Assembly: GCA_001773295.1 (NCBI GenBank)
Contig: MEWG01000015.1
Coordinates: 1 to 9,197, forward strand
DNA from: a candidate division WWE3 bacterium RIFOXYD1_FULL_39_9
Lineage (GTDB): Bacteria; Patescibacteriota; WWE3; UBA101185; UBA10185
DNA length: 9,197 nucleotides
Direction: 5' to 3'
Shown: piece after piece, positions 1-5,489 of the stretch
Layout: every line of letters starts with the position of its first letter
How positions within the stretch are numbered: the first letter of the stretch is position 1
Program-made: the position numbers and the translations under genes
Notes under the pieces: generated by a model
Databases searched by the model: none
What the model was told of the DNA's origin: nothing
What the model saw: the letters and a program-made list of their open reading frames with translations, nothing else

Positions 1-271
1 CGGCAGTTTTAAATAAAAGCTGGGATTCTCTGTTTTGTGTGTCAGCAAGAAATCCAATATAAACTTTGGCGCGACCACGATAGTAATTTGGTTCCAAAGG
101 ATTCTTTTTTATTGCTAAACTTGCAGTTCTCAACGCGTCCTCATATTCTTCGGCTGCTAAATATCTCTGACTAGATTCATATAAAACATCGGCGGAATAA
201 ATTCTCATAAAATACTGCGCCGACCAGAAAGAAATTATGAGTATTATTACGGATAAAATTAGTTTTTTCAT
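1..271 (-). CDS. TPR-like membrane-anchored protein, N-terminal part (runs off left edge)
   Basis: Partial gene: the first 90 codons are inside the window and the rest lies beyond base 1. Its ATG (271-269) overlaps the stop of the ligase-like gene as ATGA, so the two are very probably translationally coupled. Residues 4-20 are a hydrophobic signal anchor after MKK. Residues 37-71 have the alternating small and aromatic pattern of a tetratricopeptide helix pair (YLAAEEYEDALRTA, then a second helix after NPLEPNYY). Known biology: O-antigen ligase-like proteins are often fused to, or next to, TPR domains facing the outside. I infer that this protein is a partner of the ligase, perhaps a scaffold for glycan transfer. 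The TPR call rests on one repeat, so the family is not certain; the reading frame and start are. Confidence 0.75.
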   Translation of the reverse strand, partial: MKKLILSVIILIISFWSAQYFMRIYSADVLYESSQRYLAAEEYEDALRTASLAIKKNPLEPNYYRGRAKVYIGFLADTQNRESQLLFKTA

Positions 272-1566
272 ATTTTTGTTTCCGCGCGAGCCAACATAAG
301 CCAAAATAGCAGATTAACAGCAACTGTCGGCCAACCGAAAATGTTTGTCACGAGAAATCCTATTAAGCCGGGTCTATATTTTGGCGGTAATTTTAGTAAA
401 AGATAAATACACCAAATTAGATAGATTGCTAAACCAACGATCCCTGTTTCGGCCCAAATTTCCAGATAATAATTGTGAGGCTTATTCATTACAAAGTTCC
501 ACTCTGATGAATAATTAATATCAAGCGATCGGTACTGTTGAAATTCATATGGGAATGTCTCCGGCCCTTTACCAATCAAAAAAACTTTGGGCGAAGAAGT
601 AATTAATTCTAGCGTACCTTTCCATAAGCCATATCGAATAAACCCGGGATCCGAAACTTTGTATACATTTGTGTCAGGAGTATCTTGAGCGTAAACCGTA
701 ATATTTTGTGAAATAAATCTTTGAACATCCCTTTGTAAATCCATTACTTTATCTTTAAAAATTCCGGGATTAAATATTGCAGTACATGCAAAAATAAAGC
801 TAAGAAGTAAAAACTTAATAAAACTTTTTTTCTCTTGAATTAGTCCTCGCATAAATAACAAACTGAAAACCGGCAAGCATATAATAAAGCTCAATACTCC
901 GGACACAGAGTAACTAAACCACAGACCTGCAAAACCAAATACAGCCGAAAAAAACCATAAAACTGTCCGATTCCAAGAAGTGCTGCTAGTCACAAAGTAG
1001 TAAACACACAAGGGAAGAAGAAGCACAATATACTGTGCCATCCAATTAGGCTGTCCGAAAGTAGAAAAAACTCTATCTACTGCAGGCCCGCCCCACAAAA
1101 ACCTCAATCCAAAGTGCTGGGAAACTCCGAGTAAGCCTATGGGAATTAAACTGACAATTGAGATTTTGAAAATCTTATCCAACTGATCTGTAGATAAAGT
1201 GTCCTTTGCAATCAAATACATTGCGGCGCAGATCAGTACTGAAAGTAATCCGTCATTAAACCTGGTGTAATATCCCCAAACAGATGTGTAAAGATGTGAA
1301 GAAAGTAATGTCGATACAATAAAGCTTGCCAAAAATAAGAGCGGGATCAGAGACATGCTTTTGGGTTTAGAATTACTTAAAAACTTCTCCAAGACAAACA
1401 TGCCCAGAATCAACACACCTATTATGTAAACAAAAAACATTTTCGGGAACTCGAACAACTCGTTTGTACTTCTGGAAAATATTAAAGGTGTAAAGAAAAA
1501 CAAAAATGCAAAACTGTAGAAATATCTATTGCTGATAACATTTTGGAGTATCTTCAAATCTTTCAT
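268..1566 (-). CDS. O-antigen ligase / Wzy-type polymerase family membrane protein
   Basis: A 432-residue polytopic membrane protein with about ten predicted helices. The Wzy_C-like core is visible: FSTFGQPNWMAQY at 168-179, a long extracytoplasmic loop at about 262-362, and HNYYLEIWAETGIVGL at 364-379, the conserved His-containing segment after the loop. Members transfer or polymerise lipid-linked glycans on the outer face of the cytoplasmic membrane (WaaL, Wzy and protein O-oligosaccharyltransferases share this fold). The acceptor cannot be told from sequence; in a monoderm-like CPR cell it could be cell-wall polymer or protein. The ATG at 1566 fits because the first helix follows a short basic N-terminus. 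A TATAAT box ends six bases before it, with no SD, which suggests a leaderless mRNA. It is followed by a TPR-like gene in ATGA overlap. Confidence 0.85.
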   Translation of the reverse strand: MKDLKILQNVISNRYFYSFAFLFFFTPLIFSRSTNELFEFPKMFFVYIIGVLILGMFVLEKFLSNSKPKSMSLIPLLFLASFIVSTLLSSHLYTSVWGYYTRFNDGLLSVLICAAMYLIAKDTLSTDQLDKIFKISIVSLIPIGLLGVSQHFGLRFLWGGPAVDRVFSTFGQPNWMAQYIVLLLPLCVYYFVTSSTSWNRTVLWFFSAVFGFAGLWFSYSVSGVLSFIICLPVFSLLFMRGLIQEKKSFIKFLLLSFIFACTAIFNPGIFKDKVMDLQRDVQRFISQNITVYAQDTPDTNVYKVSDPGFIRYGLWKGTLELITSSPKVFLIGKGPETFPYEFQQYRSLDINYSSEWNFVMNKPHNYYLEIWAETGIVGLAIYLIWCIYLLLKLPPKYRPGLIGFLVTNIFGWPTVAVNLLFWLMLARAETKI

Positions 1567-1572
1567 GCTAGT

Positions 1573-1593
1573 ATTATAATGTACTTAGTACAT
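1573..1593. promoter_or_regulatory. Overlapping divergent -10 boxes with a 15-base palindrome
   Basis: ATTATAAT at 1573-1580 contains TATAAT on both strands: 1575-1580 on plus and 1578-1573 on minus. The plus copy would serve the 1630 gene with a leader of about 45 bases. The minus copy would start transcription at base 1566, the A of the ligase ATG. Joined to it is the perfect odd-centred palindrome ATGTACTTAGTACAT (1579-1593), which covers the expected plus start site. No good -35 hexamer is visible for either direction. The palindrome is the right size and place for a repressor operator, but no regulator is identified. Confidence 0.5.
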
Positions 1594-1598
1594 AGTTA

Positions 1599-1618
1599 CC
1601 TGCCTAAATAATGGCAGG
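1599..1618. repeat. Hairpin in the leader of the small membrane gene pair
   Basis: CCTGCC (1599-1604) and GGCAGG (1613-1618) are perfect inverted arms around an 8-base AT-rich loop. The element ends 11 bases before the GTG start at 1630 and has no T-tract, so it is unlikely to be a terminator. In the plus-strand transcript it could hide the weak AGGT ribosome-binding stretch at 1622-1625, or it may simply be a repeat hairpin. Confidence 0.4.
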
Positions 1619-1629
1619 CTTAGGTAGTA

Positions 1630-2205
1630 GTGTTTTCAAGAATACTAGTTAAGCTTGTAGATCAATCAATAACGCCTGCGATTCTGCTGATTTCAACTCG
1701 GCTTATTTCAGTTGTAGCTGTTTCCAGAATTTTTGATATCCAATTTAGAATTAGCGGCGGCGGATTTACTTTTAACTCTCCGGAAGATTATCTTCTGGTT
1801 AATTCCTATTCGACATTTGTGATGATCGTAGTTTTAACTGTGGGATTACTTTATATTTTACTTAAATCTTATCTTTTTCATGAATCGCATATTACGCCAA
1901 GCATGACTGCAAAACTTTTTACACTTAGGTTGTCTTCATTTATACAATCTTCGTTCGATTTGTACTCACAGGGCTCAATTTGGCTCTCATATTCGTACCT
2001 AATATCATTGGTAACGGGGTTCATGTACATGTTTAAGCTTATGTACCCATGGGTTTTCTTCGCCTCCATTACATTAACTCTTATTTCCACGGTACTATTA
2101 ATTTTAGACGTGGAAAGCGAGCTTCAGATGAGAAAAAGCGGAGAAGCTGCTTACGATGACACCGCAGAATTTTTGGAAGACAGAAGGGAGTCGCATCTAA
2201 TATGA
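1630..2205 (+). CDS. Hypothetical multi-spanning membrane protein
   Basis: A 191-residue protein that I do not recognise. Three clear hydrophobic helices (about 61-82, 114-136, 140-160) and a weaker one (about 15-36) indicate an integral membrane protein. It has a charged C-terminal cytoplasmic-type tail (161-191, rich in Glu, Asp and Arg). The glycine run ISGGGFTF at 41-48 lies between the first and second helices. The start is taken as GTG at 1630 because the frame is closed by TAG at 1621-1623 and no ATG lies near; a weak AGGT is 4 bases upstream. It overlaps the next gene by ATGA, so the pair is one operon. Function unknown. Confidence 0.75.
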   Translation: MFSRILVKLVDQSITPAILLISTRLISVVAVSRIFDIQFRISGGGFTFNSPEDYLLVNSYSTFVMIVVLTVGLLYILLKSYLFHESHITPSMTAKLFTLRLSSFIQSSFDLYSQGSIWLSYSYLISLVTGFMYMFKLMYPWVFFASITLTLISTVLLILDVESELQMRKSGEAAYDDTAEFLEDRRESHLI

Positions 2206-2456
2206 GTAAATTTACGAAAGTAATCTTTGACGCCATGCTGCTTATCGTTCTTTTGGGAATGCTAATAATTCCTGTAGGTTCGTTTGGTATGATGTCAGTT
2301 AATATTCCGAATCAGACAGTTCTGTCTACTCAGGATATACGTAAAGAACCAACTATAGAAGTAAAAAACACAAATACAAGGCAAGTAACAGAACCGATGA
2401 ATGATGTGGTGACGGAAACAACAGAATCAGACGAGATGGAACAATTAGAACAGTAG
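2202..2456 (+). CDS. Small single-pass membrane protein with acidic tail
   Basis: An 84-residue protein, not recognised. One transmembrane helix (about 11-32) follows a basic N-terminus (MSKFTK), so the C-terminal half is probably outside. That half (33-84) is hydrophilic, rich in Thr, Asn, Gln and Glu, ending in a strongly acidic run (residues 70-84). There are no cysteines and no catalytic-looking motif. The ATG overlaps the stop of the upstream membrane gene (ATGA), and AAGGGAG at 2184-2190 is a plausible though distant SD. Both proteins are small and coupled, so they may form one membrane complex; this is inference only. The stop lies two bases from the stop of the convergent UbiA gene. 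Confidence 0.75.
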   Translation: MSKFTKVIFDAMLLIVLLGMLIIPVGSFGMMSVNIPNQTVLSTQDIRKEPTIEVKNTNTRQVTEPMNDVVTETTESDEMEQLEQ

Positions 2457-2458
2457 AG

Positions 2459-3406
2459 TTACTCTGCACCGCCCGGAATAAGGTAAGTGATCGCCATTGC
2501 AAGAACTCCCCAAAGTACGACTGTAAACAACAAAGGTTTATCCGAAAGCAAAACTCTTTCAGGAGATTCTCCCTCCCCTTTTTCATAAATAATATATAAA
2601 TAACGCGCAACTCCGTATATAACCAAAGGTATGGTAAGCATCATCCATTTAGGACTTCTTAAAATTGAAGGGAGTATTGTCAAAAGCTCGTTGCTTACAT
2701 ATTGAGGTGACGCTTGAAACGTAAAAAGGGAGTAAGTAATTATTGTGTAAGTAGCCGCCATGGAAATCATGCTGTCCAGTAAATTATCCGGGTAATGGCG
2801 CAGAGTTTTACGCGTTGCGGAATCAGTATCTCCGGAAAACTTTGCAACGATTGTTTTTTCTGATCGTCTTTTTCCAAATGCCAAAAGTAAAGAGATTCCA
2901 ATTGTAGTTAGTGCAAGCCAAGCGGATATTGAGGTGTTGGAAGCAAGACCTCCTGCTAAAACTCTAAGAACAAATCCTGATGCGACTACGAGCGAGTCCA
3001 TAATAATTACGTTCCTAAAGTACAAAGAATACGAAATTTGCATCAAAATATAGACGACAAGAATCAGAGTAAAGTACGAACCGATATTACTTGTAGAGAA
3101 GAATATCGCCCATGCTATTAACGCGAGGGCAACAATCCAAGCTACCCACTCCGGAAGTTTTCCGGATGCGATTGGTCTATTTTTCTTTATCGGGTGTTGT
3201 CTGTCTTTGGGAGCATCGATGATATCGTTAATAAAATAGGCTCCGGATGAAATAGCACAAAATGCGATAAAAGCGTCTAAACTTGAGAGCAGAACAGATT
3301 CCATCAGAAGTCTTCCGGAGAATAACGCGGCCGCAAAAAGACTGAAATTCTTAAGCCACTGTCTCGGACGAGCTGTGCGGATTATTTGATACAGCATATT
3401 TATCAT
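2459..3406 (-). CDS. UbiA-family prenyltransferase, decaprenyl-phosphate phosphoribosyltransferase-like
   Basis: A 315-residue polytopic protein with about nine helices. The first UbiA metal/diphosphate motif is NDIIDAPKD at 60-68 (N60, D61, D64, D68), followed by RQHPIKKNRPIASGKLPEW, which is the signature of the Rv3806c-like branch rather than of quinone prenyltransferases. The second Asp-rich site is YPDNLLDSM at 205-213. Rv3806c joins PRPP to decaprenyl phosphate at the membrane, giving the precursor of the arabinofuranose donor used in mycobacterial arabinan. Relatives occur widely outside mycobacteria. The branch assignment is from motif memory; the exact lipid and sugar are not proven. 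Start ATG 3406 is used, but ATG 3397 (residue 4) is equally possible. No SD is visible. Confidence 0.85.
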   Translation of the reverse strand: MINMLYQIIRTARPRQWLKNFSLFAAALFSGRLLMESVLLSSLDAFIAFCAISSGAYFINDIIDAPKDRQHPIKKNRPIASGKLPEWVAWIVALALIAWAIFFSTSNIGSYFTLILVVYILMQISYSLYFRNVIIMDSLVVASGFVLRVLAGGLASNTSISAWLALTTIGISLLLAFGKRRSEKTIVAKFSGDTDSATRKTLRHYPDNLLDSMISMAATYTIITYSLFTFQASPQYVSNELLTILPSILRSPKWMMLTIPLVIYGVARYLYIIYEKGEGESPERVLLSDKPLLFTVVLWGVLAMAITYLIPGGAE

Positions 3407-3416
3407 TACAAATAGA

Positions 3417-3445
3417 ATATTATTAGGTTTTGGTGATTTTCACAA
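3417..3445 (-). promoter_or_regulatory. Probable promoter of the UbiA-family gene
   Basis: On the minus strand, TTGTGA (3445-3440) and TAATAT (3422-3417) are separated by 17 bases; each matches the sigma70 consensus at four of six positions. The predicted start is near 3410, only a few bases before the ATG at 3406, so the mRNA would have almost no leader. This agrees with the lack of an SD. Moderate to weak evidence. Confidence 0.4.
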
Positions 3446-3453
3446 CATTAAGT

Positions 3454-3541
3454 GAGCTGGGGAAGAAATGAGCAGACAGTTTGGATTGACCAAATTATGT
3501 CTGTCTGCCCATTCTTGGTTTGACCAAAAACTTCCCATCTC
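3454..3541. repeat. Nested inverted-repeat structure, three-way-junction-like
   Basis: Outer arms GAG-ct-GGGGAAG (3454-3465) and CTTCCC-at-CTC (3531-3541) can pair. Inside them, 3467-3479 pairs with 3501-3513 (core GCAGACAG / CTGTCTGC); the only mismatch, A/C on plus, becomes a G-U pair in minus-strand RNA. Two near-identical sub-hairpins sit in it: TTGGATTGACCAAA (3481-3494) and TTGGTTTGACCAAA (3515-3528), 13 of 14 identical and 34 bases apart. The structure starts 6 bases after the stop of the 78-residue minus gene. On that strand the main stem is followed by ATTTCTT, so it may terminate that transcript. It could instead be a protein-bound or recombination site. Confidence 0.5.
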
Positions 3542-3546
3542 TACCT

Positions 3547-3783
3547 CTACTTCAAAGGAACTGTTGATGATGCGGATCGAAGTTTCTTGCGTGCCGTAGC
3601 AGCGTAAGGTGTCCTACAGTTCTGGATGTGATCCCAGGCCCAGCTTATGGATTTCATCCATGATTCTGATGCCCTGCCTGCAATCATATCTTCTGCCTGA
3701 ACACACTCGGCACACCGCGGGAACTTCGGTACAGCCTTCCGACGTGAGCCGGGAAGATTTTGGCTTTTCTTGTACCTTTTCAT
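3547..3783 (-). CDS. Small basic Cys/His protein, possible zinc-binding, unknown function
   Basis: A 78-residue protein, not recognised. Start ATG 3783 is chosen because AAAGGAGG (3796-3789 on minus) lies 5 bases before it, a perfect SD; the open frame extends farther upstream, but that part includes a lysine-rich translation of the polypurine leader. The protein is strongly basic (17 Lys/Arg against 5 Asp/Glu). C24-x2-C27 and H52-x3-C56 could form one zinc site, with a linker holding W42, W48 and W50. A small nucleic-acid-binding protein is a fair inference, nothing more. It is transcribed away from the two plus-strand orphan genes across a 160-base divergent promoter region and ends beside a large inverted-repeat structure. 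Confidence 0.6.
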   Translation of the reverse strand: MKRYKKSQNLPGSRRKAVPKFPRCAECVQAEDMIAGRASESWMKSISWAWDHIQNCRTPYAATARKKLRSASSTVPLK

Positions 3784-3843
3784 GCCTTCCTCCTTTCTTT
3801 TTTTCTTCTTTTGGATGTTAAGACATTTTACCAAGAGACCTGT

Positions 3844-3872
3844 TTTGTAGCTATTTCGGTCTATACGTTCAA
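3844..3872 (-). promoter_or_regulatory. Possible promoter of the 78-residue orphan gene
   Basis: On the minus strand, TTGAAC (3872-3867) and TACAAA (3849-3844) are 17 bases apart, each with four of six consensus matches. Its -35 is one base from the -35 of the plus-strand promoter, a back-to-back arrangement that could allow shared control. The transcript would have a leader of about 54 bases ending in a long A/G-only run before the SD. Confidence 0.35.
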
Positions 3873-3873
3873 A

Positions 3874-3902
3874 TTGACTGAAGATGCTATAGGGCATATA
3901 AT
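3874..3902 (+). promoter_or_regulatory. Near-consensus sigma70 promoter of the orphan gene pair
   Basis: TTGACT (3874-3879) and TATAAT (3897-3902) are separated by exactly 17 bases, matching 11 of 12 consensus positions. The predicted start is near 3909, giving a leader of about 35 bases with an SD (3928-3936) before the ATG at 3944. This is the best promoter in the window and suggests strong expression unless repressed; no clear operator was found. Confidence 0.75.
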
Positions 3903-3943
3903 TTCGGCAACCAAATAAAACAATATGAAAGGAAGGTAAATGC

Positions 3944-4267
3944 ATGGCTAGGTTCTTTTTGATTCAAAACAAGGGCATTTTCGCCGAAAAGGAACTTTTC
4001 TATGATGGCTTCACAGCCGGTCCAAAAGACCCATTGACAGGCCCGGACCGCCAGACTCGGATAGTCGTAACTGCAGGACCTGTGGCAGGAATATATGTGG
4101 CCGACAGTGTAGATTATGTTTACGGCACGATCATGATCGAGAGCCACCCCGGTGCAGTTCCTAAAACGGAGCTATGTCCAACTATATACAACCTCCATAA
4201 GGTTGCAGACAATGTCCCGGTAGTAATCACATGCAGCCAGCGGATCAAGTACGGCGAAGTGCGCTAG
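3944..4267 (+). CDS. Orphan protein, 107 residues, unknown function
   Basis: Not recognised. The start is supported by AAAGGAAGG (3928-3936) 7 bases before ATG. The protein is soluble, without signal peptide or membrane helix, and its many short beta-prone runs (IVVTAGPVAGIYVA at 40-53, YGTIMIES at 60-67, VPVVITCS at 91-98) suggest a small beta-rich fold. It has two cysteines (C78, C97), too far apart to suggest a metal site. Codon use is GC-richer than in the flanking genes. A second orphan gene follows after 14 bases with its own SD, so the two form one transcript from the strong promoter at 3874-3902. A toxin-antitoxin, immunity or phage-type pair are open possibilities without sequence support. 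Confidence 0.65.
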   Translation: MARFFLIQNKGIFAEKELFYDGFTAGPKDPLTGPDRQTRIVVTAGPVAGIYVADSVDYVYGTIMIESHPGAVPKTELCPTIYNLHKVADNVPVVITCSQRIKYGEVR

Positions 4268-4281
4268 AACCGGAGGAGAAA

Positions 4282-4632
4282 ATGAACAGCATTACAATTC
4301 AAGATGCGGTTGTGGTTTACTCACCGGATCTGCCGCAGCCGGATATCATCGGTGGGGGCAATCACAAAACATTGCTTAGATTTGGTGATGTGGGCAGTGT
4401 GACAATTGAGTACGGGGTGGTGACGGAGCTCCAACTCTCGCGTAAAGGTCGGATCCTAGTACACGATGAGCTCAGCGACGCGGTCCTAGCATCAATAGAA
4501 ATGAGTCTCGTCGGGGTCGAAATTTTCATGTTTAACCCTGATACCACTCGGTACATTGAAGGCACGGCGATGCTCAAGAAAATTTCGCAACCGGAGAGAC
4601 CCGACACCTTTGGCGGTCCTGCACAAGGATAA
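4282..4632 (+). CDS. Orphan protein, 116 residues, unknown function
   Basis: Not recognised. The frame is open from an ATG at 4231, but the start at 4282 is chosen because GGAGG (4272-4276) lies 5 bases before it, and because the earlier start would overlap the upstream gene by 37 bases with no SD. The protein is soluble, slightly acidic, without cysteines. Alternating beta-prone stretches (ITIQDAVVVYS at 4-14, VGSVTIEYGVVTELQLS at 37-53, VGVEIFMFN at 77-85) and a flexible Pro/Gly-rich tail (103-116) suggest a compact beta fold. It is second in a two-gene unit with the 107-residue protein. Function and partner are unknown. Confidence 0.65.
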   Translation: MNSITIQDAVVVYSPDLPQPDIIGGGNHKTLLRFGDVGSVTIEYGVVTELQLSRKGRILVHDELSDAVLASIEMSLVGVEIFMFNPDTTRYIEGTAMLKKISQPERPDTFGGPAQG

Positions 4633-4642
4633 CCAAATTTGT

Positions 4643-4690
4643 CAAAACAGGCGTTCGAACTTCTAATTATTTAGAAACTCGAGCGCCTGT
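4643..4690 (-). terminator. Intrinsic terminator of the response regulator gene
   Basis: Arms 4647-4666 and 4671-4690 form a 20-position stem with two adjacent mismatches and one G-T pair, closed by a TTAT loop. On the minus strand the stem begins 15 bases after the regulator stop and is followed by TTTT and an AT-rich stretch. It may also stop plus-strand transcripts from the orphan pair, whose last stop is at 4632, although no T-tract follows on that strand. Confidence 0.7.
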
Positions 4691-4705
4691 AAAGTTTCTG
4701 AGCAA

Positions 4706-5371
4706 CTAACTTTCAATCCTGTAACCGTAGCCTCGTAAAGTTACGATCAATTCTTCAGCGTAAAAACGTTTTAAAACCAATCGCAAGTTTCTAACGTGCA
4801 CTTCCAAGGTATTTGACTCCATATAAATCCCCTCACTCCATACGTGTTCGAGTAATTTTTCTTTGGAAACAGTTTTATTTATATTCACAACAAGATATTC
4901 CAAAATATCGTACTCTTTTCTTCTAAGTGAGATGGGTTGTCCTAGATAAAAAACAGATTTATTACACAAATCTAATTTAAAATTTTTAACATCAATTGTT
5001 TGGGTCGATAGCTTGTTGCTTCTTCTTATTAACGCACCGACTTGCGCAGATAATTCTTTTACATTTATTGGTTTATACATTAATGCATCTGCACCTGCCT
5101 CCAAGGATTCCACTTTATATTCAAAATTAGTCTTATCTGCTAAAAGTAAAATTGGGCTTTCAATCTTTGAGGATCTTGCGTCTTTACATAAACTTACTGG
5201 ATCTACATCCGGAAGTCCCGTATCTACAACGATCACATCGTAGTCGTTTACAGAAGAAAGGTACGAACCTTCGATAGTGTTATAGGCCACGTCTACCACA
5301 TATTGTTTTTCAATTTCGGTTATAAAAGTGTCCAGATACTCCGCTTTATCTTCGATTAATAATATTCGCAC
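4706..5371 (-). CDS. OmpR/PhoB-type response regulator (orphan)
   Basis: A DNA-binding transcription regulator of a two-component system. GTG at 5371 is chosen (221 residues) because AAGAGG lies six bases upstream and the receiver then begins MRILLIEDK as usual; the frame is also open from GTG 5392, but that lies two bases from the -10 box. Receiver domain: acidic pair E7/D8, phosphoacceptor D50 in VIVVDTGLPD, and K100 in YKP. The switch Thr/Ser is replaced by A78 (LLLADK), which is unusual. The C-terminal winged-helix domain (about 130-221) has the recognition-helix pattern NTLEVHVRNLRLVLK and the wing LRGYGYRIES. No histidine kinase is adjacent, so the partner and target genes are unknown. 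A strong hairpin terminator follows. Confidence 0.93.
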   Translation of the reverse strand: MRILLIEDKAEYLDTFITEIEKQYVVDVAYNTIEGSYLSSVNDYDVIVVDTGLPDVDPVSLCKDARSSKIESPILLLADKTNFEYKVESLEAGADALMYKPINVKELSAQVGALIRRSNKLSTQTIDVKNFKLDLCNKSVFYLGQPISLRRKEYDILEYLVVNINKTVSKEKLLEHVWSEGIYMESNTLEVHVRNLRLVLKRFYAEELIVTLRGYGYRIES

Positions 5372-5394
5372 GGCAGACCTCTTAATAAACACTA

Positions 5395-5422
5395 TGTATA
5401 AGTTTGCCTGTGAATATGTTAA
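5395..5422 (-). promoter_or_regulatory. Probable promoter of the response regulator
   Basis: On the minus strand, TTAACA (5422-5417) and TATACA (5400-5395) each match five of six sigma70 consensus bases, with a 16-base spacer. The predicted start near 5388 gives a leader of about 17 bases holding the AAGAGG site, which supports GTG 5371 as the start and argues against GTG 5392. Confidence 0.5.
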
Positions 5423-5489
5423 TGAAAATTAAATATTATGGAATGTTCAAAAATTTACGCAAAGAAAAATATATAGTATTCTTGATTGC

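Larger units (their letters stand above)
3454..4640. other. Compositionally distinct block with three orphan genes (possible acquired island)
   Basis: This block differs from both flanks. Counted by hand, 4021-4080 has 35 G+C in 60 and 4441-4500 has 31 in 60, against 16 in 60 at 7321-7380 and 28 in 60 at 6961-7020. All three genes have strong purine-rich SD sites 5-7 bases before ATG, whereas neighbouring host genes mostly lack them. A near-consensus sigma70 promoter drives the plus-strand pair. No transposase, integrase or tRNA is visible, so the mode of arrival is unknown. The limits are my estimate: left at the inverted-repeat structure (3454), right just after the last stop. An assembly chimera is possible. 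Confidence 0.5.

Noticed and set aside
2457..2458. Terminator between the convergent genes ending at 2456 and 2459
   Set aside because: Only two bases separate the stops, and no hairpin with a T-tract is evident around them.
2353..2610. Minus-strand reading frame of 85 codons
   Set aside because: It overlaps both the small membrane gene and the UbiA gene in other frames and has no start signal.
3454..3541. Integron attC site at the 3' end of the minus orphan gene
   Set aside because: Position and size would suit, but no RYYYAAC / GTTRRRY core pair or integrase is visible.
3609..3821. Plus-strand reading frame of 70 codons
   Set aside because: It is antisense to the 78-residue gene, has no SD, and has an unlikely Ser/Cys/Phe-rich composition.
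3784..3945. Longer N-terminus for the 78-residue minus-strand protein, starting at 3945
   Set aside because: The extra 54 codons include the polypurine leader (read as a lysine-rich run) and the promoter region, and the perfect SD sits before ATG 3783.
3887..4147. Minus-strand reading frame of 86 codons
   Set aside because: It lies opposite the 107-residue gene and its promoter, with no SD; a shadow frame.
4231..4281. Start at 4231 for the 116-residue orphan protein
   Set aside because: It overlaps the previous gene, has no SD, and the GGAGG site points to ATG 4282.
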